Assembly: GCF_000243415.2 (NCBI RefSeq)
Contig: NZ_KI912270.1
Coordinates: forward strand, 1,550,001-1,614,000
Direction of reading: 5' to 3'
Source: Mycolicibacterium tusciae JS617
GTDB lineage: Bacteria; Actinomycetota; Actinomycetes; Mycobacteriales; Mycobacteriaceae
Length of the DNA stretch: 64,000 nt
The notes under the pieces were generated by a model, which did no database searches, was not told the DNA's origin, and saw nothing but the letters and a program-made list of their open reading frames with translations. Below are positions 9,692 through 18,136 of the stretch, in pieces. The stretch's first letter is position 1, and every line of letters begins with the position of its first letter. Made by a program: the position numbers and the translations under genes.

Positions 9692-10525
9692 ATGCGTGGG
9701 GTTGTTCGATGTTTTCTCGCAGCGATCGTGACAGCTGCCAGTGTGGTTGCGGGCCCTGCTGCCTCTAGCTCGGCGGCGACCCAGTCGTATCGGCCCGCCA
9801 TCGCGTCGGTTATGCCGGCGAAGGACGCGGTGGTGGGTGTGGCCCACCCCGTCGTAGTGACTTTCAGAACGCCCGTCACCGACCGGCGCGCGGCCGAACG
9901 CGCCCTCGGCATCAAGTCGACGCCCGCGATGACCGGCAAGTTCGAATGGTTGGAAAATACTGTCGTGCAGTGGGTTCCCGATCACTTCTGGCCCGCGCAC
10001 AGCACGGTGTCACTATCGATGCGCGGCGGGTTGGCCACCACGAACTTCATGACGGGTCCCGCCGTCATCGGCGTCGCCAATATTTCGGACCACACCTTCA
10101 CCGTGACCATCGACGGAGTCGAAGCGCCTCATCTTCCGTCGCCCCACCACCGGCCCCGCTGGGGAGAACCCGGCGTGTTCCCTGCCTCGATGGGTAGGCC
10201 GCAGTATCCCACCCCTGTCGGCACCTACACCGTGTTGGCCAAGGAGCGCGACGTGATGATGGATTCGAGCAGCGTCGGCATTCCCGTCGACTCCCCCGAC
10301 GGGTACCTGCTCGACGTGGAGTACGCCGTCCGCTTCACTCAGCGCGGCCTTTTCGTGCATTCCGCGCCGTGGGCTGTCAATTCAATGGGGTTCGAGAATG
10401 TCAGCCACGGCTGCATCGGCCTCAGCGACGAGGACGCCGAGTGGTATTGGAACACCGTTAACGTCGGCGACCCGATCATTGTGCGTGAGAACAGCATCGA
10501 AGTTCCCCGGACAGTCACCGGCTGA
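9692..10525 (+). CDS. Secreted L,D-transpeptidase (YkuD domain with Ig-like domain)
   Basis: 277 residues. A signal peptide at about 1-29 (basic start, hydrophobic core, A-S-S-S-A-A) has no lipobox. An Ig-like domain (about 35-140) leads to the YkuD catalytic domain with H223 and the catalytic motif S-H239-G-C241-I-G-L. It forms 3-3 cross-links between meso-diaminopimelate residues in peptidoglycan, outside the membrane. The short architecture resembles the LdtA (Rv0116c) class of mycobacterial enzymes more than the lipoprotein LdtB class. A GAGAGGGA ribosome-binding site lies about 11 nt before the ATG. Confidence 0.92.
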   Translation: MRGVVRCFLAAIVTAASVVAGPAASSSAATQSYRPAIASVMPAKDAVVGVAHPVVVTFRTPVTDRRAAERALGIKSTPAMTGKFEWLENTVVQWVPDHFWPAHSTVSLSMRGGLATTNFMTGPAVIGVANISDHTFTVTIDGVEAPHLPSPHHRPRWGEPGVFPASMGRPQYPTPVGTYTVLAKERDVMMDSSSVGIPVDSPDGYLLDVEYAVRFTQRGLFVHSAPWAVNSMGFENVSHGCIGLSDEDAEWYWNTVNVGDPIIVRENSIEVPRTVTG

Positions 10526-10803
10526 TTCAGCGTCGTTGGTCTAGCTCTGCCAAACCATAACGGGATCGTGCCCAGCTATGAGCGACATTGTCGCTACATT
10601 GCTTGGCGCTTCGACGCGGGCGCCACCCCAGCCTCCGCGAGCGCCGGTGTGTCAATCCCCCATCCCGACAGGCGAACACGATAGGCGGCACATGCGGCCG
10701 CCGCCGATACATTGCGTGGCGATGATGTCAGCCGCCTACAGCGCCAGCATTATCGTTGACCTACAACAGATTCGCCCGACGCCGTCCGCAGGGAAGCAAA
10801 ACA
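10526..10803. other. Intergenic stretch without a supported gene
   Basis: Lies between the L,D-transpeptidase and the terminator of the proline-rich gene. Short open frames on both strands here have Arg/Pro-rich, low-complexity translations and no ribosome-binding sites, so I see no gene. Confidence 0.6.
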
Positions 10804-10836
10804 ACGACCCGCCCCCACGCGGTGGGGGCGGGTCGT
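10804..10836 (-). terminator. Strong intrinsic-type terminator of the proline-rich gene
   Basis: A perfect 15-bp inverted repeat (arms ACGACCCGCCCCCAC and its complement) around a 3-nt loop. Read on the minus strand it is followed by a T-rich tract (TGTTTTG), as expected for factor-independent termination after the gene ending at 10852. Confidence 0.85.
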
Positions 10837-10851
10837 CGCGGAGGAACGGTG

Positions 10852-11316
10852 TCAGTGCCCGCTAGGGCCAGGTGCAATCGGCTGACCAGCCACCGGCGCA
10901 CCAGCCGGAGCCGGACCGGTCGAATCACCCTTACCGCCGGCCGCACCGCCCATGGTGGTCAGCGGCGCCAATGGTGCGCCCGCGATCGGCGCACCGATCG
11001 GAACGATGGGCACCGGCGGAACCAACGGGGGAACCAGCGGCGGTGGCACGACCGGTGGAACCAGCGGTGGCGGCACGATGGGCGGTACCAGCGGCGGCGG
11101 CACGAGTGGAGGCCCAGGTAGGGCCATCGGAACCCCCGCCATCTCGGTGACCGGAGCGCAAACGGGCGCCGCAGCAGCCGGACCGGCCTCACCTGCCGAC
11201 GTCTGGAGGCATTCGTAGCCGCCAGCTGCCGCATTGCCGGGGCTCAACGCAATAGCGACGCCACACAACCCCCCGACAGCAATTACTTTGAGGTCGAATC
11301 GATCAAAGATCGCCAT
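10852..11316 (-). CDS. Secreted proline-rich repeat protein
   Basis: 154 residues. An N-terminal hydrophobic signal sequence ends near A-A-A-G-G (about residue 32). A short segment with two cysteines (Y-E-C-L-Q-T-S and A-P-V-C-A-P) follows, then a low-complexity region (about 68-105) built of degenerate P-P-L-V-P-P / P-P-I-V-P-P repeats, and a Gly/Pro/Ala-rich tail. It is probably exported to the cell wall, where such Pro-rich regions act as extended spacers. Function unknown. Monocistronic, with a strong terminator 16 bp downstream. Confidence 0.75.
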   Translation of the reverse strand: MAIFDRFDLKVIAVGGLCGVAIALSPGNAAAGGYECLQTSAGEAGPAAAAPVCAPVTEMAGVPMALPGPPLVPPPLVPPIVPPPLVPPVVPPPLVPPLVPPVPIVPIGAPIAGAPLAPLTTMGGAAGGKGDSTGPAPAGAPVAGQPIAPGPSGH

Positions 11317-11595
11317 CGCCCATCGACTCCTTCATTCGCGCTCTGACATTCCGCATTCACGTGGTGCAGCACAACCGGTGCCATACCAAGGTCGTCAGTG
11401 GACGACCTCGTTAATTATCAGTGCGAATTACACCGGTGGGACACGCCGCACCGCACCGTATCCAAATGGTGACGTAGGACTTCCAAACAGTGATGTTGGT
11501 CCGGAGTTGCTGCGCCCGTTGCGGTTTCAATTGAGACACAGTGGTAATCAATCTGTGCCCGAAACGAGCCCGGAACACATGCCGCGGGAGTAGGC
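11317..11595. other. Divergent intergenic region
   Basis: Contains the upstream regions of the proline-rich gene (minus) and the holin-like operon (plus). No convincing small gene. Open frames here carry no ribosome-binding site or recognisable protein. Confidence 0.6.
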
Positions 11596-11620
11596 GTTTC
11601 AAACCCGCGAGCCAGGGCAT
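11596..11620 (+). promoter_or_regulatory. SigF-type promoter
   Basis: GTTT at 11596-11599 and GGGCAT at 11615-11620, separated by 15 nt, match the mycobacterial SigF consensus GTTT-N15-17-GGGTAT except for one base. It lies about 40 bp upstream of the holin-like gene, consistent with general-stress control of that operon. Confidence 0.55.
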
Positions 11621-11658
11621 CACTGTGGGACAGAGCATCGAGTGAGGGGCTGGTGACC

Positions 11659-12069
11659 ATGACAGTTGAATCCAAACCCGCGGCGGACGCGCCGATCGGC
11701 GAGTTGTTGAGTCAGTTGTCGGCGCAGACATCGCGGTTGGTTCGCGACGAATTGCGGTTGGCGCAGAAGGAATTTCAGGAATCGGCTAAGCACGCGGGTA
11801 TCGGCGCCGGGCTGTTCAGCGTGGCCGGGTTATTGGCCTTCCTTGGCCTCGCGACACTAATTGGCGCAGCTGTGGCGGCGTTATCGCTGGTACTGCCGGT
11901 ATGGGCGGCCGCGGTGATCGTGGCAGCGGTACTTTTCCTCATCGCGGGTGTCGCGGCTTTGATCGGTCGACGTCAGGCGGAAGAGGTCACCCCGACGGCA
12001 CCCAGGACTGTTGAAACGGTGAAAGCCGACATCGAGGAAGTGAAGGAAGCACGCCATGGCCGCACCTGA
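11659..12069 (+). CDS. Holin-superfamily (DUF1469-type) membrane protein
   Basis: 136 residues from the ATG at 11659, which has AGGGG 9 nt upstream; a GTG at 11653 is an alternative. The N-terminal amphipathic helix contains L-V-R-D-E-L-R-L-A-Q-K-E-F, typical of the actinobacterial holin-X/DUF1469 family. Two transmembrane helices follow at about 50-72 and 78-103, then a charged tail. These are chromosomal stress-associated membrane proteins rather than phage lysis genes. It overlaps the DUF3618 gene by 14 bp, and a SigF-type promoter precedes it. Confidence 0.82.
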   Translation: MTVESKPAADAPIGELLSQLSAQTSRLVRDELRLAQKEFQESAKHAGIGAGLFSVAGLLAFLGLATLIGAAVAALSLVLPVWAAAVIVAAVLFLIAGVAALIGRRQAEEVTPTAPRTVETVKADIEEVKEARHGRT

Positions 12070-12358
12070 TCCCAAGCGTCCCGAGCCGGGTCCCGACGCG
12101 GGTATCGAAGAGCTCGAGGCCGACGCCGAGCAGACGCGTCACGAGCTCGGTCAGACGGTCGAAGCCCTGGCCGACAAGCTTGACGTCAAGGAACGCGCCA
12201 AAGAGAAGGCGGCGGAGACCAAGGAGCAGGTGGTCGAGAAGGCCGACTCACTGAGACACACCGTTGCCGACAATCCGAAGCGAACGGTGCCGATCGCGGC
12301 GGTGGCAGTGATCGCCGCGCTGGCGGTGGGGATCCTTGTGTGGCGGCGGCGCCACTGA
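12056..12358 (+). CDS. DUF3618-domain protein
   Basis: 100 residues. An acidic N-terminus precedes the conserved DUF3618 helix (E-Q-T-R-H-E-L-G-Q-T-V-E-A-L-A-D-K-L-D-V, about 26-45), then a Lys/Glu/Ala-rich amphipathic stretch and one C-terminal transmembrane helix (about 78-96) ending in W-R-R-R-H. The family is usually found beside DUF1469 proteins, as here, and the pair is probably a membrane-associated stress module. Function unknown. The 14-bp overlap implies co-translation. Confidence 0.85.
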   Translation: MAAPDPKRPEPGPDAGIEELEADAEQTRHELGQTVEALADKLDVKERAKEKAAETKEQVVEKADSLRHTVADNPKRTVPIAAVAVIAALAVGILVWRRRH

Positions 12359-12513
12359 GATTTCGCCGGAGGTTCTGAGTGCGCCCGACGCGTTCGCCGC
12401 ACGCGCGGGCCGCCGCTCGTCGAGCTAGATCCCCATTTGGGCCCCATGGCCTCCGCAAGCCACCCAAGTTGCGGCGGTCGGAAGGTTTAGGTCTGACCTG
12501 GAGTTATTAGTTG

Positions 12514-12585
12514 TGGTCCCGACTGGGATCGAACCAGTGACCTTCCGCGTGTGAGGCGGACGCTCTCCCCCTGAGCTACGAGACC
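12514..12585 (-). tRNA. tRNA-Val (CAC)
   Basis: Cloverleaf on the minus strand: acceptor stem GGTCTCG/CGGGACC with discriminator A; anticodon stem TCCGC/GCGGA with loop CTCACAC, giving anticodon CAC; T-loop GTTCGAT. The 3' CCA is not encoded. Confidence 0.95.
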
Positions 12586-12724
12586 GGGGAGCTCGACCGA
12601 AGGGTCGAACGAGGTCGAAGACTAGCACGTAGCGGCTTTCGACCCGAATTCGTTTCGCCTGGATTCCCGCCGGCATTTCGCACGTTCGACGGCCCGTCCC
12701 GCATTGCCGGGCTATCGTCACGCC

Positions 12725-13267
12725 GTGACTCAACCAGGCACACGTTCGACCACAGCGATTGCGGGATTGGTCGCACTACTCGTCCTCGCAGCGTGTGCCA
12801 ACTCCCCCGGTCCTGAGCCCGCGAGCGCGTCGTCTGGTTCCACCCAGTCCATGGCGTCCGCGACGCGCTCAGCGCCACCGATGTCGACGCCGACAGCCGA
12901 GCCACAGCCGATGGACCGAGAGGTGTTCGCGTTCACCGGCTTCATCTCCCCGACGGGCAACGTGGCCTGCATGATCGACGTGGACCTGGCCCGCTGCGAC
13001 ATCATCGATAATGACTGGTCACCACCGCCGCGCCCCGCGGATTGCGAATTCGACTACGGGCAAGGAATCGAGATCGTTGCCGGCGCACCGGCGTCCTTTG
13101 TGTGTGCCGGCGACACCGCCTTCGGCCCCGACGAGGTGCTGCCGTATGGCGATGCGATCACGGCGGGGCCGCTGCGTTGCGAAAGCGCGAACTCGGGCAT
13201 CACGTGTCGCGACACCGACACCGGACACGGGTTCACGCTCGCCCTCAAGGAGTATCAGCTGTTTTGA
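12725..13267 (+). CDS. DUF6636-type lipoprotein
   Basis: 180 residues from a GTG at 12725. The signal peptide ends in the lipobox L-A-A-C24, so it should be a membrane-anchored lipoprotein on the outer side. A Ser/Thr/Pro-rich linker (about 28-62) leads to a globular domain with six cysteines and the signature S-P-T-G-N-V-A-C ... S-G-I-T-C, shared with the next gene. Role unknown. The two neighbours are paralogues differing in anchoring: this one lipidated, the next freely secreted. Confidence 0.82.
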   Translation: MTQPGTRSTTAIAGLVALLVLAACANSPGPEPASASSGSTQSMASATRSAPPMSTPTAEPQPMDREVFAFTGFISPTGNVACMIDVDLARCDIIDNDWSPPPRPADCEFDYGQGIEIVAGAPASFVCAGDTAFGPDEVLPYGDAITAGPLRCESANSGITCRDTDTGHGFTLALKEYQLF

Positions 13268-13324
13268 CGCACCGGTGAATGCGTTCGCCCAGCATCCGCA
13301 CAGTTTTGGCCATACCGTGATCGC

Positions 13325-13798
13325 ATGAAACGTCACGCCGTCTCCGCTGCGCTCGCTGCGGCCGCACCCGTCGCAGCGATGCTCATGGCCGGTATGGCCA
13401 CGGCGTCCCCCGGCTCGCTCGGGAACCTCCCCCTCGAAACGATCACAGTGACGGAGCTGACCGCCTTCAACTCCCCGTCGGGGAACATCGGTTGCTACAT
13501 CGACCCGACCACGGTGCGCTGCGATATCCGGGAGCGCGACTGGGCGCCGCCGCCCAAGGCCGCGTCATGTAATGAGAACGTCGGCTGGGGCCAGGGCCTG
13601 ACACTGAACGTCGGTGAACCTGCGAGGTTCGTGTGTGCGGGCGACACAGCATTGACGGCCGGGAATCCGTTGGCGTTCGGCGACAAGATCGTGGCGGGTT
13701 CGATCGAGTGCTCAAGCGCCGAATCCGGCATCACGTGCTGGGATTTCCAGTACGGCGGCGAGTTCTCGATCTCCCGCGAGGCCTATCACCTGGCTTGA
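13325..13798 (+). CDS. DUF6636-type secreted protein, paralogue of the preceding lipoprotein
   Basis: 157 residues. A classical signal peptide (M-K-R-H then Ala-rich core to A-T-A-S, about residue 28) has no lipobox. The domain matches its neighbour in cysteine spacing and motifs: S-P-S-G-N-I-G-C, V-R-C-D-I, F-V-C-A-G-D-T-A, S-G-I-T-C. Function unknown. The arrangement suggests a local gene duplication followed by loss or gain of the lipid anchor. The gene ends about 90 bp before the tRNA-Gly gene. Confidence 0.82.
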   Translation: MKRHAVSAALAAAAPVAAMLMAGMATASPGSLGNLPLETITVTELTAFNSPSGNIGCYIDPTTVRCDIRERDWAPPPKAASCNENVGWGQGLTLNVGEPARFVCAGDTALTAGNPLAFGDKIVAGSIECSSAESGITCWDFQYGGEFSISREAYHLA

Positions 13799-13889
13799 GA
13801 CGACCGATGACCGGCAAGGGATTTGTGGTGTCTTGCTCGGGTCGACTAATGTCGTGCTTCGCGACGGACGGCAAAGCCGCTCGTGGCGC

Positions 13890-13962
13890 GCGGATGTAGC
13901 GCAGTTGGTAGCGCATCACCTTGCCAAGGTGAGGGTCGCGGGTTCGAATCCCGTCATCCGCT
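13890..13962 (+). tRNA. tRNA-Gly (GCC)
   Basis: Acceptor GCGGATG/CATCCGC; anticodon stem TCACC/GGTGA with loop TTGCCAA, anticodon GCC; T-loop GTTCGAA. First of three plus-strand tRNAs. Confidence 0.96.
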
Positions 13963-13990
13963 CGGACGGTGCAATGGCATCAACCCCAGC

Positions 13991-14061
13991 GGTGGAGTGG
14001 CCGAGTGGTGAGGCAACGGCCTGCAAAGCCGTGCACACGGGTTCGATTCCCGTCTCCACCT
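13991..14061 (+). tRNA. tRNA-Cys (GCA)
   Basis: Acceptor GGTGGAG/CTCCACC with discriminator T, as in cysteine tRNAs; anticodon stem ACGGC/GCCGT with loop CTGCAAA, anticodon GCA. Confidence 0.96.
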
Positions 14062-14078
14062 CAACGATTTGTTTCTCG

Positions 14079-14153
14079 GCGCGATTAGCTCAGCGGGAGA
14101 GCGCTTCCCTGACACGGAAGAGGTCACTGGTTCAATCCCAGTATCGCGCACCA
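14079..14153 (+). tRNA. tRNA-Val (GAC)
   Basis: Acceptor GCGCGAT/ATCGCGC; anticodon stem CTTCC/GGAAG with loop CTGACAC, anticodon GAC; discriminator A and an encoded CCA (14151-14153). It is the last core gene before the accessory island. Reading the island I found no second copy of its 3' half, so an att duplication is not evident. Confidence 0.96.
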
Positions 14154-14338
14154 CGTTCTACCAGTGGTCAGCAGCCCTATCTAGGGCTACTAACCATCGG
14201 CCATGCAATATGCATGCAATAGCGTAAATCTGGGGGATGCACCTTGCCCGCGGCCGGCTTCCGGATCATCAAACGAAACCAGGAAGGCGCACCCGATGAC
14301 CCCCACGCCCCCCACACGTTCACAGCTGCCAGACCGTT

Positions 14339-14560
14339 ATGGACACGGCGCTAGAGACCGCCGAGCGGGTGCGCGAAGATCACGCCGAGGTGTGGCGTAC
14401 GTTGTCCGGTCTCGATCGCGACGACCTACAGGCTGTCGCTGTCGCGCTGGCCGCGATGGTGACGCTCGACCAACCCGGCATCCTGCGGTGGCTGCAGGCG
14501 CTACCCGGTGGCGATAGGCCGTCAGCTGCTAGCGGCCTGGCGATGATCGTGCCGGCATGA
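14339..14560 (+). CDS. Small orphan protein, island edge
   Basis: 73 residues, acidic and probably helical (T-A-E-R-V-R-E-D-H-A-E-V-W-R-T-L-S-G-L). No family recognised. It is linked to the next frame by an ATGA overlap, the main sign that it is translated. An earlier ATG at 14284 is in a different frame and seems unrelated. Small genes of this sort are common in mycobacterial integrated elements next to tRNA genes, so it may be a remnant of such an element whose integrase is gone. Confidence 0.5.
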   Translation: MDTALETAERVREDHAEVWRTLSGLDRDDLQAVAVALAAMVTLDQPGILRWLQALPGGDRPSAASGLAMIVPA

Positions 14561-14721
14561 TCATCCGCACACCCGAGGATCTGGAGGCCGCAGCCGCAGC
14601 GGCTGCGGCCTTGTTCCCGCCGCCAACCGAGGCGCAGATCGATCGGCTAGCGACGATCAACCGTGGCGAGTCAATGGCGTCGCCGGGACGGACGAATACT
14701 GGCGGCCAGGATTTGGGATAG
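14557..14721 (+). CDS. Small orphan protein coupled to the preceding gene
   Basis: 54 residues starting M-I-I-R-T-P-E-D-L-E, followed by a run of eight alanines and P-P-P-T-E-A-Q-I-D-R-L. Its ATG overlaps the upstream TGA (ATGA). No recognised family. The acidic, helix-forming start and the coupling favour a real gene over chance, but the evidence is thin. Confidence 0.45.
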   Translation: MIIRTPEDLEAAAAAAAALFPPPTEAQIDRLATINRGESMASPGRTNTGGQDLG

Positions 14722-14786
14722 GAGAGCGGCAAGCGCGGCGCCTGGTGGCCGAAGCGCGAAGCGGCGGCGTGGCCGTTTCGCGTCCC

Positions 14787-15593
14787 TCAAAGGCTCGGTT
14801 GCTGAGGCGGTTCTTCTGTAATTCCCATGACAAGCTTCCACAGATCATGCGAGGCATCCTTGAGTGCGTCGAACGAAAGCTTAACGGGGTCTTTGGCCGG
14901 CGCCTCCCGCCGTTGCACCATCGCTTCACGTATCGGAATCTCACTCGCAACTAGGGCGTCTACACGCTTTCCGAGCTTGCCCAGCGCTTTGTACACCGAG
15001 CCACCCTCATCGAATAGCAGGGCTGCTGAGTTAATTTCAACAGTGCCGTTAAGAACCGCGATGTTGGCCGGCTCAGTGATGGCGTCCACGGCAGCAGCCC
15101 TCGCCTGAAGATCGTCAAGCGCCAAAATCTCGGGGATTCGTCGCCACAGCCTAGACATTGGATACAGCTGTGAGTAGACCGCTCGACATACTTCGCTGAT
15201 CGCTAGCCTCTGTTGCTGTTTCAGTTGCGACTCTTGTTGCAGCTCCGCGAGATCCCTCTGGCCCTGTAGTTCGGCCCTATGGCGCTTTTCAGCGGCTTCG
15301 AGTGCCTTACGGGCGCTGTCGGCTGCCTCTCGGGCATCCGCTGCCGCTCGACGCGTGATCATCACCGTTTGCCCCACTGCCACCGCTACCGCGAGAAAAG
15401 CGCCCCCCGCCGCGAAAGCCTCGGTCACGCTTCCCCAGTTGACCCAAAGATACTTCTGGTGCAGGTCGGCTGCCTGTATGAGGACGATGACGATCAGACA
15501 GAGCGTAAGACTGCCAAACACCACAGCCAGGTAGCCCTTGACTGCTGACCAGGTGTCACGCAAATCTGTAATGAATGTACGTCGATCCCCCAT
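14787..15593 (-). CDS. Membrane-anchored coiled-coil protein of the island
   Basis: 268 residues from the ATG at 15593; the frame continues upstream into the IS end, which is not coding. Two transmembrane helices at about 21-41 and 57-77 are followed by a long Ala/Glu/Gln-rich coiled coil (about 80-130: R-E-A-A-D-S-A-R-K-A-L-E-A-A-E-K-R) and a soluble helical C-terminal domain of about 130 residues. No known family identified. Its plan (two N-terminal helices, then coiled coil) recalls the two genes on the far side of the IS21 element, but I see no direct sequence match. An IS21-family element lies just upstream and may have separated it from its promoter. Confidence 0.65.
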   Translation of the reverse strand: MGDRRTFITDLRDTWSAVKGYLAVVFGSLTLCLIVIVLIQAADLHQKYLWVNWGSVTEAFAAGGAFLAVAVAVGQTVMITRRAAADAREAADSARKALEAAEKRHRAELQGQRDLAELQQESQLKQQQRLAISEVCRAVYSQLYPMSRLWRRIPEILALDDLQARAAAVDAITEPANIAVLNGTVEINSAALLFDEGGSVYKALGKLGKRVDALVASEIPIREAMVQRREAPAKDPVKLSFDALKDASHDLWKLVMGITEEPPQQPSL

Positions 15594-15843
15594 CCTGGGG
15601 AATCTAGCGCGGACAGCCCGACTGCGGTGTCGGCGGACATGAAAAAGTGCCCACTGGCGGACATGAAAATGCCCGTTCGCGGTCAATAGGTTCTGCCCAC
15701 CGGCGGACACGAAAGTGCCCGCAGGCGGCCATGAATCTGCCCAGACCTATCTGATGCCGTTCGGCGCGTCAGCGCCGTGGCGGCCTCTCCTGTGGTTTCG
15801 ATGTCGATGCCTAGTCGAACCGAAATCCCCAGGAGAGACCTAC

Positions 15844-17347
15844 TTGAAGTCTGACGGAGAACTCATGGAAATACTCAATGCCTACGACCTGACCGGGTCC
15901 TACCGCGCCGCTGCTGAGTTGTGCGGGTGCTCGCACCACACCGTGAAGAAAGCGGTCGACGACCGCAACGCGGGTCTGCCGCCAGCGACGCGGCGGGCCC
16001 GCATGATCGACGACTGGCGCGACCTGCTGGAAACCTGGGTCTCGGATTCGAAGGGAAAGATCCGCGGCGACAAAGCTCACGAACGACTGGTGGCGCTGGG
16101 ATACGCCGGCACGGACCGCACCACCCGCCGAGCCTTAGCCGAGATCAAATCGCAATGGCGACTGGGCAATACGCGAGTCCACCGGCCCTGGATCACCGAG
16201 CCCGGACTGTGGCTGCAGTACGACTTCGCCGACGGCCCACTCGTCGCCGGGCGCAAAGTGGTGCTGTTGGTTGCGTGGTTGGCGTGGAGCCGATACCGGG
16301 TGGTGATCGCGTTGCGGGACCGAACCGCACCCAGTGTCTTCGCCGGCCTGGACCGGATCTTCCGCCTCGTCGGGGGCGCCCCGACCTACCTGCTCACCGA
16401 CAACGAGAAGACCGTCACCACCGGACACATCGCCGGGGTCCCGGTCCGTAACCGCGCCGCGGTGACCTTCGGCCGCTATTACGGCATCTCGGTGTTGACC
16501 TGCGAACCCGCCGACCCTGCGTCCAAAGGTGGAGTGGAGAACGCGGTCAAGCTCGCCAAAGCCGACATCGTGCCCACCGACACCAACCTGCTGGCCCAGT
16601 ACGACTCCTTCGCCGACGTCGAAGCCGCGTGCGCGGGGTTTAACGCCGAGATCAACGCCCGGGTGCACCGCAGCACCGGTCGGCGTCCGGTGGAGATGCT
16701 CAGCCAGGAACGACCCGCCCTGCACGCGGTGCCCGACCTGCCCCACACCGCCGCACTGGGGGTGACCCGCCGGGTCCCCGACAACACCCCGATGGTCACT
16801 TTTCGAACACGGCCAATACTCCGTTCCAGCAACACTATTGGGGCAAACAGTGTGGATCCGCCATCGTGACGGCACCGACGAAGTGGTGATCTGTGCTCTT
16901 GACGACGGCGGCCCCATCGAGGTGGCCCGGCACCGCCGCGCCACCCCCGGCAGCCCCGCCATCGACGACAGTCACTTCCCCAACCATCGTGACAAGGTTC
17001 CCGGTGACTACCGCATCCGTGCCCGCACGATCTCCGAGCAGACATTCCTGGCTTTGGGTCCCGGTGCGGCGGTGTGGCTCAAAGAAGCCGCCGCCGTCGG
17101 CACCGAACGCATTCTGCAGAAGATGGCCCACGCCGTGGAACTGTCCGCGTTGGCCGGTCGCGCTGACGTGGACTGGGCTTTGGGTCACGCCGCCGTGCAC
17201 GGCCGGTTCGCCACCGGCGATCTCGACACCATCTTGGCCGCCAAAGGCTTGGACCTGACGCGTCGCGACGCTGGTGAGGATACTTCGGCTGGCGCAAGGC
17301 ACAAGCGGGTGGAACCTGTTCGGCCGCACCATCATCGGCACACCTGA
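15844..17347 (+). pseudogene. istA: IstA transposase of the IS21-family element, frameshifted
   Basis: DDE integrase-type transposase in two frames. The first runs from a TTG at 15844 (AGGAGA 8 nt upstream) to 16869 and holds an N-terminal HTH (S-Y-R-A-A-A-E-L-C-G-C-S-H-H-T-V) and the DDE triad: Y-D-F-A-D-G, L-L-T-D-N-E and S-K-G-G-V-E-N. The rest is in the frame ending at 17347. Dropping one T from the TTTT at 16800-16803 joins them as M-V-T-F-E-H-G-Q-Y-S-V-P-A, a normal IstA C-terminal region. So it is either inactivated by a +1 insertion or affected by a homopolymer sequencing error. Full-length IstA would be about 500 residues. Confidence 0.85.
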
Positions 17348-17359
17348 GGCAGGCATCGC

Positions 17360-18136
17360 ATGAGCACAACTAACGCCGCGCCGCCGTTGCCCGCCGACGT
17401 CGAAACCTTGATGCGTGGGCTGCGGTTGCCGCACGCCCGAGCAATCGCCGCCGACGTGCTGGCCACCGCCCGCGCCCAGCGCTGGGACCCCACCGAAGTG
17501 ATCAAAGCACTGTTGACCGAGGAAGTCGCCGGCCGGGCCCGCTCCATGCTGGCCTCCCGCCGTAAAGCCGCCGGCTTCCCGACCGGCAAAACGTTCGACG
17601 CCTGGGACCCGAAGGCCTCCTCGATCCCGCTGCCCACCCAGCAGGCGCTGCAGACTTTGGAATGGGTCGGGCGCCGCGAGAACCTGGTGGTCTGCGGGCC
17701 AGCCGGCACCGGCAAGACGTTCTTCCTCGAAGCCCTGGGGCAGAAGGTCATCGAGGCCGGTATGCCGGTGGCGTGGTTCACCCTCGAGCAGATCGGGGTG
17801 CTGGTACGGGCCCACCGCGCCGATGACTCTCTCGGCAAGGCGGTGGCCAAGATCGTGCGCGCCGAGCTCGTCGTCATCGATGACGTCGGGCTCTTGCCGG
17901 TCGGTGCTGATGCCGCCGAAGGGCTCTACCGCATCGTCGAAGCCGCCTATGAGCGCCGATCGGTGGCGATTTCGTCGAACCTTCACCCCAGTGGCTTCGA
18001 CGAGCTGATGCCCAAGACGTTGGCCACCGCCACCGTCGACCGGCTGCTGCATCACGCGCACCTGTGCCAAACCAGCGGCGACTCCGTGCGCCTGGCGCAA
18101 GCCCTGCACGGGAAAGGAGTCAAACCCTTGAGCTGA
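17360..18136 (+). CDS. istB: IstB, IS21-family transposition helper ATPase
   Basis: 258 residues of the DnaA-like AAA+ helper family. Walker A is G-P-A-G-T-G-K-T (about 113-120) and Walker B is L-V-V-I-D-D-V-G (about 171-178), with an arginine-bearing sensor region in the C-terminal third. It assembles on DNA and directs IstA to target sites. The ATG lies 12 bp after the istA stop, the usual istA-istB coupling. This gene appears intact. Confidence 0.95.
   Translation: MSTTNAAPPLPADVETLMRGLRLPHARAIAADVLATARAQRWDPTEVIKALLTEEVAGRARSMLASRRKAAGFPTGKTFDAWDPKASSIPLPTQQALQTLEWVGRRENLVVCGPAGTGKTFFLEALGQKVIEAGMPVAWFTLEQIGVLVRAHRADDSLGKAVAKIVRAELVVIDDVGLLPVGADAAEGLYRIVEAAYERRSVAISSNLHPSGFDELMPKTLATATVDRLLHHAHLCQTSGDSVRLAQALHGKGVKPLS

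Noticed and set aside
10578..10865. Open frame on the plus strand after the L,D-transpeptidase
   Set aside because: No ribosome-binding site, runs through the terminator hairpin and opposite the proline-rich gene; translation is low-complexity.
10940..11130. Short repeated GGCGGCACGA-like units resembling a minisatellite or CRISPR
   Set aside because: They are codons of the P-P-L-V-P-P protein repeats with no spacers; no CRISPR array was seen anywhere in the window.
14150..14330. Possible attachment site duplicated from tRNA-Val
   Set aside because: I looked for the tRNA 3' sequence again up to about 27 kb and found none, so no att pair can be claimed.
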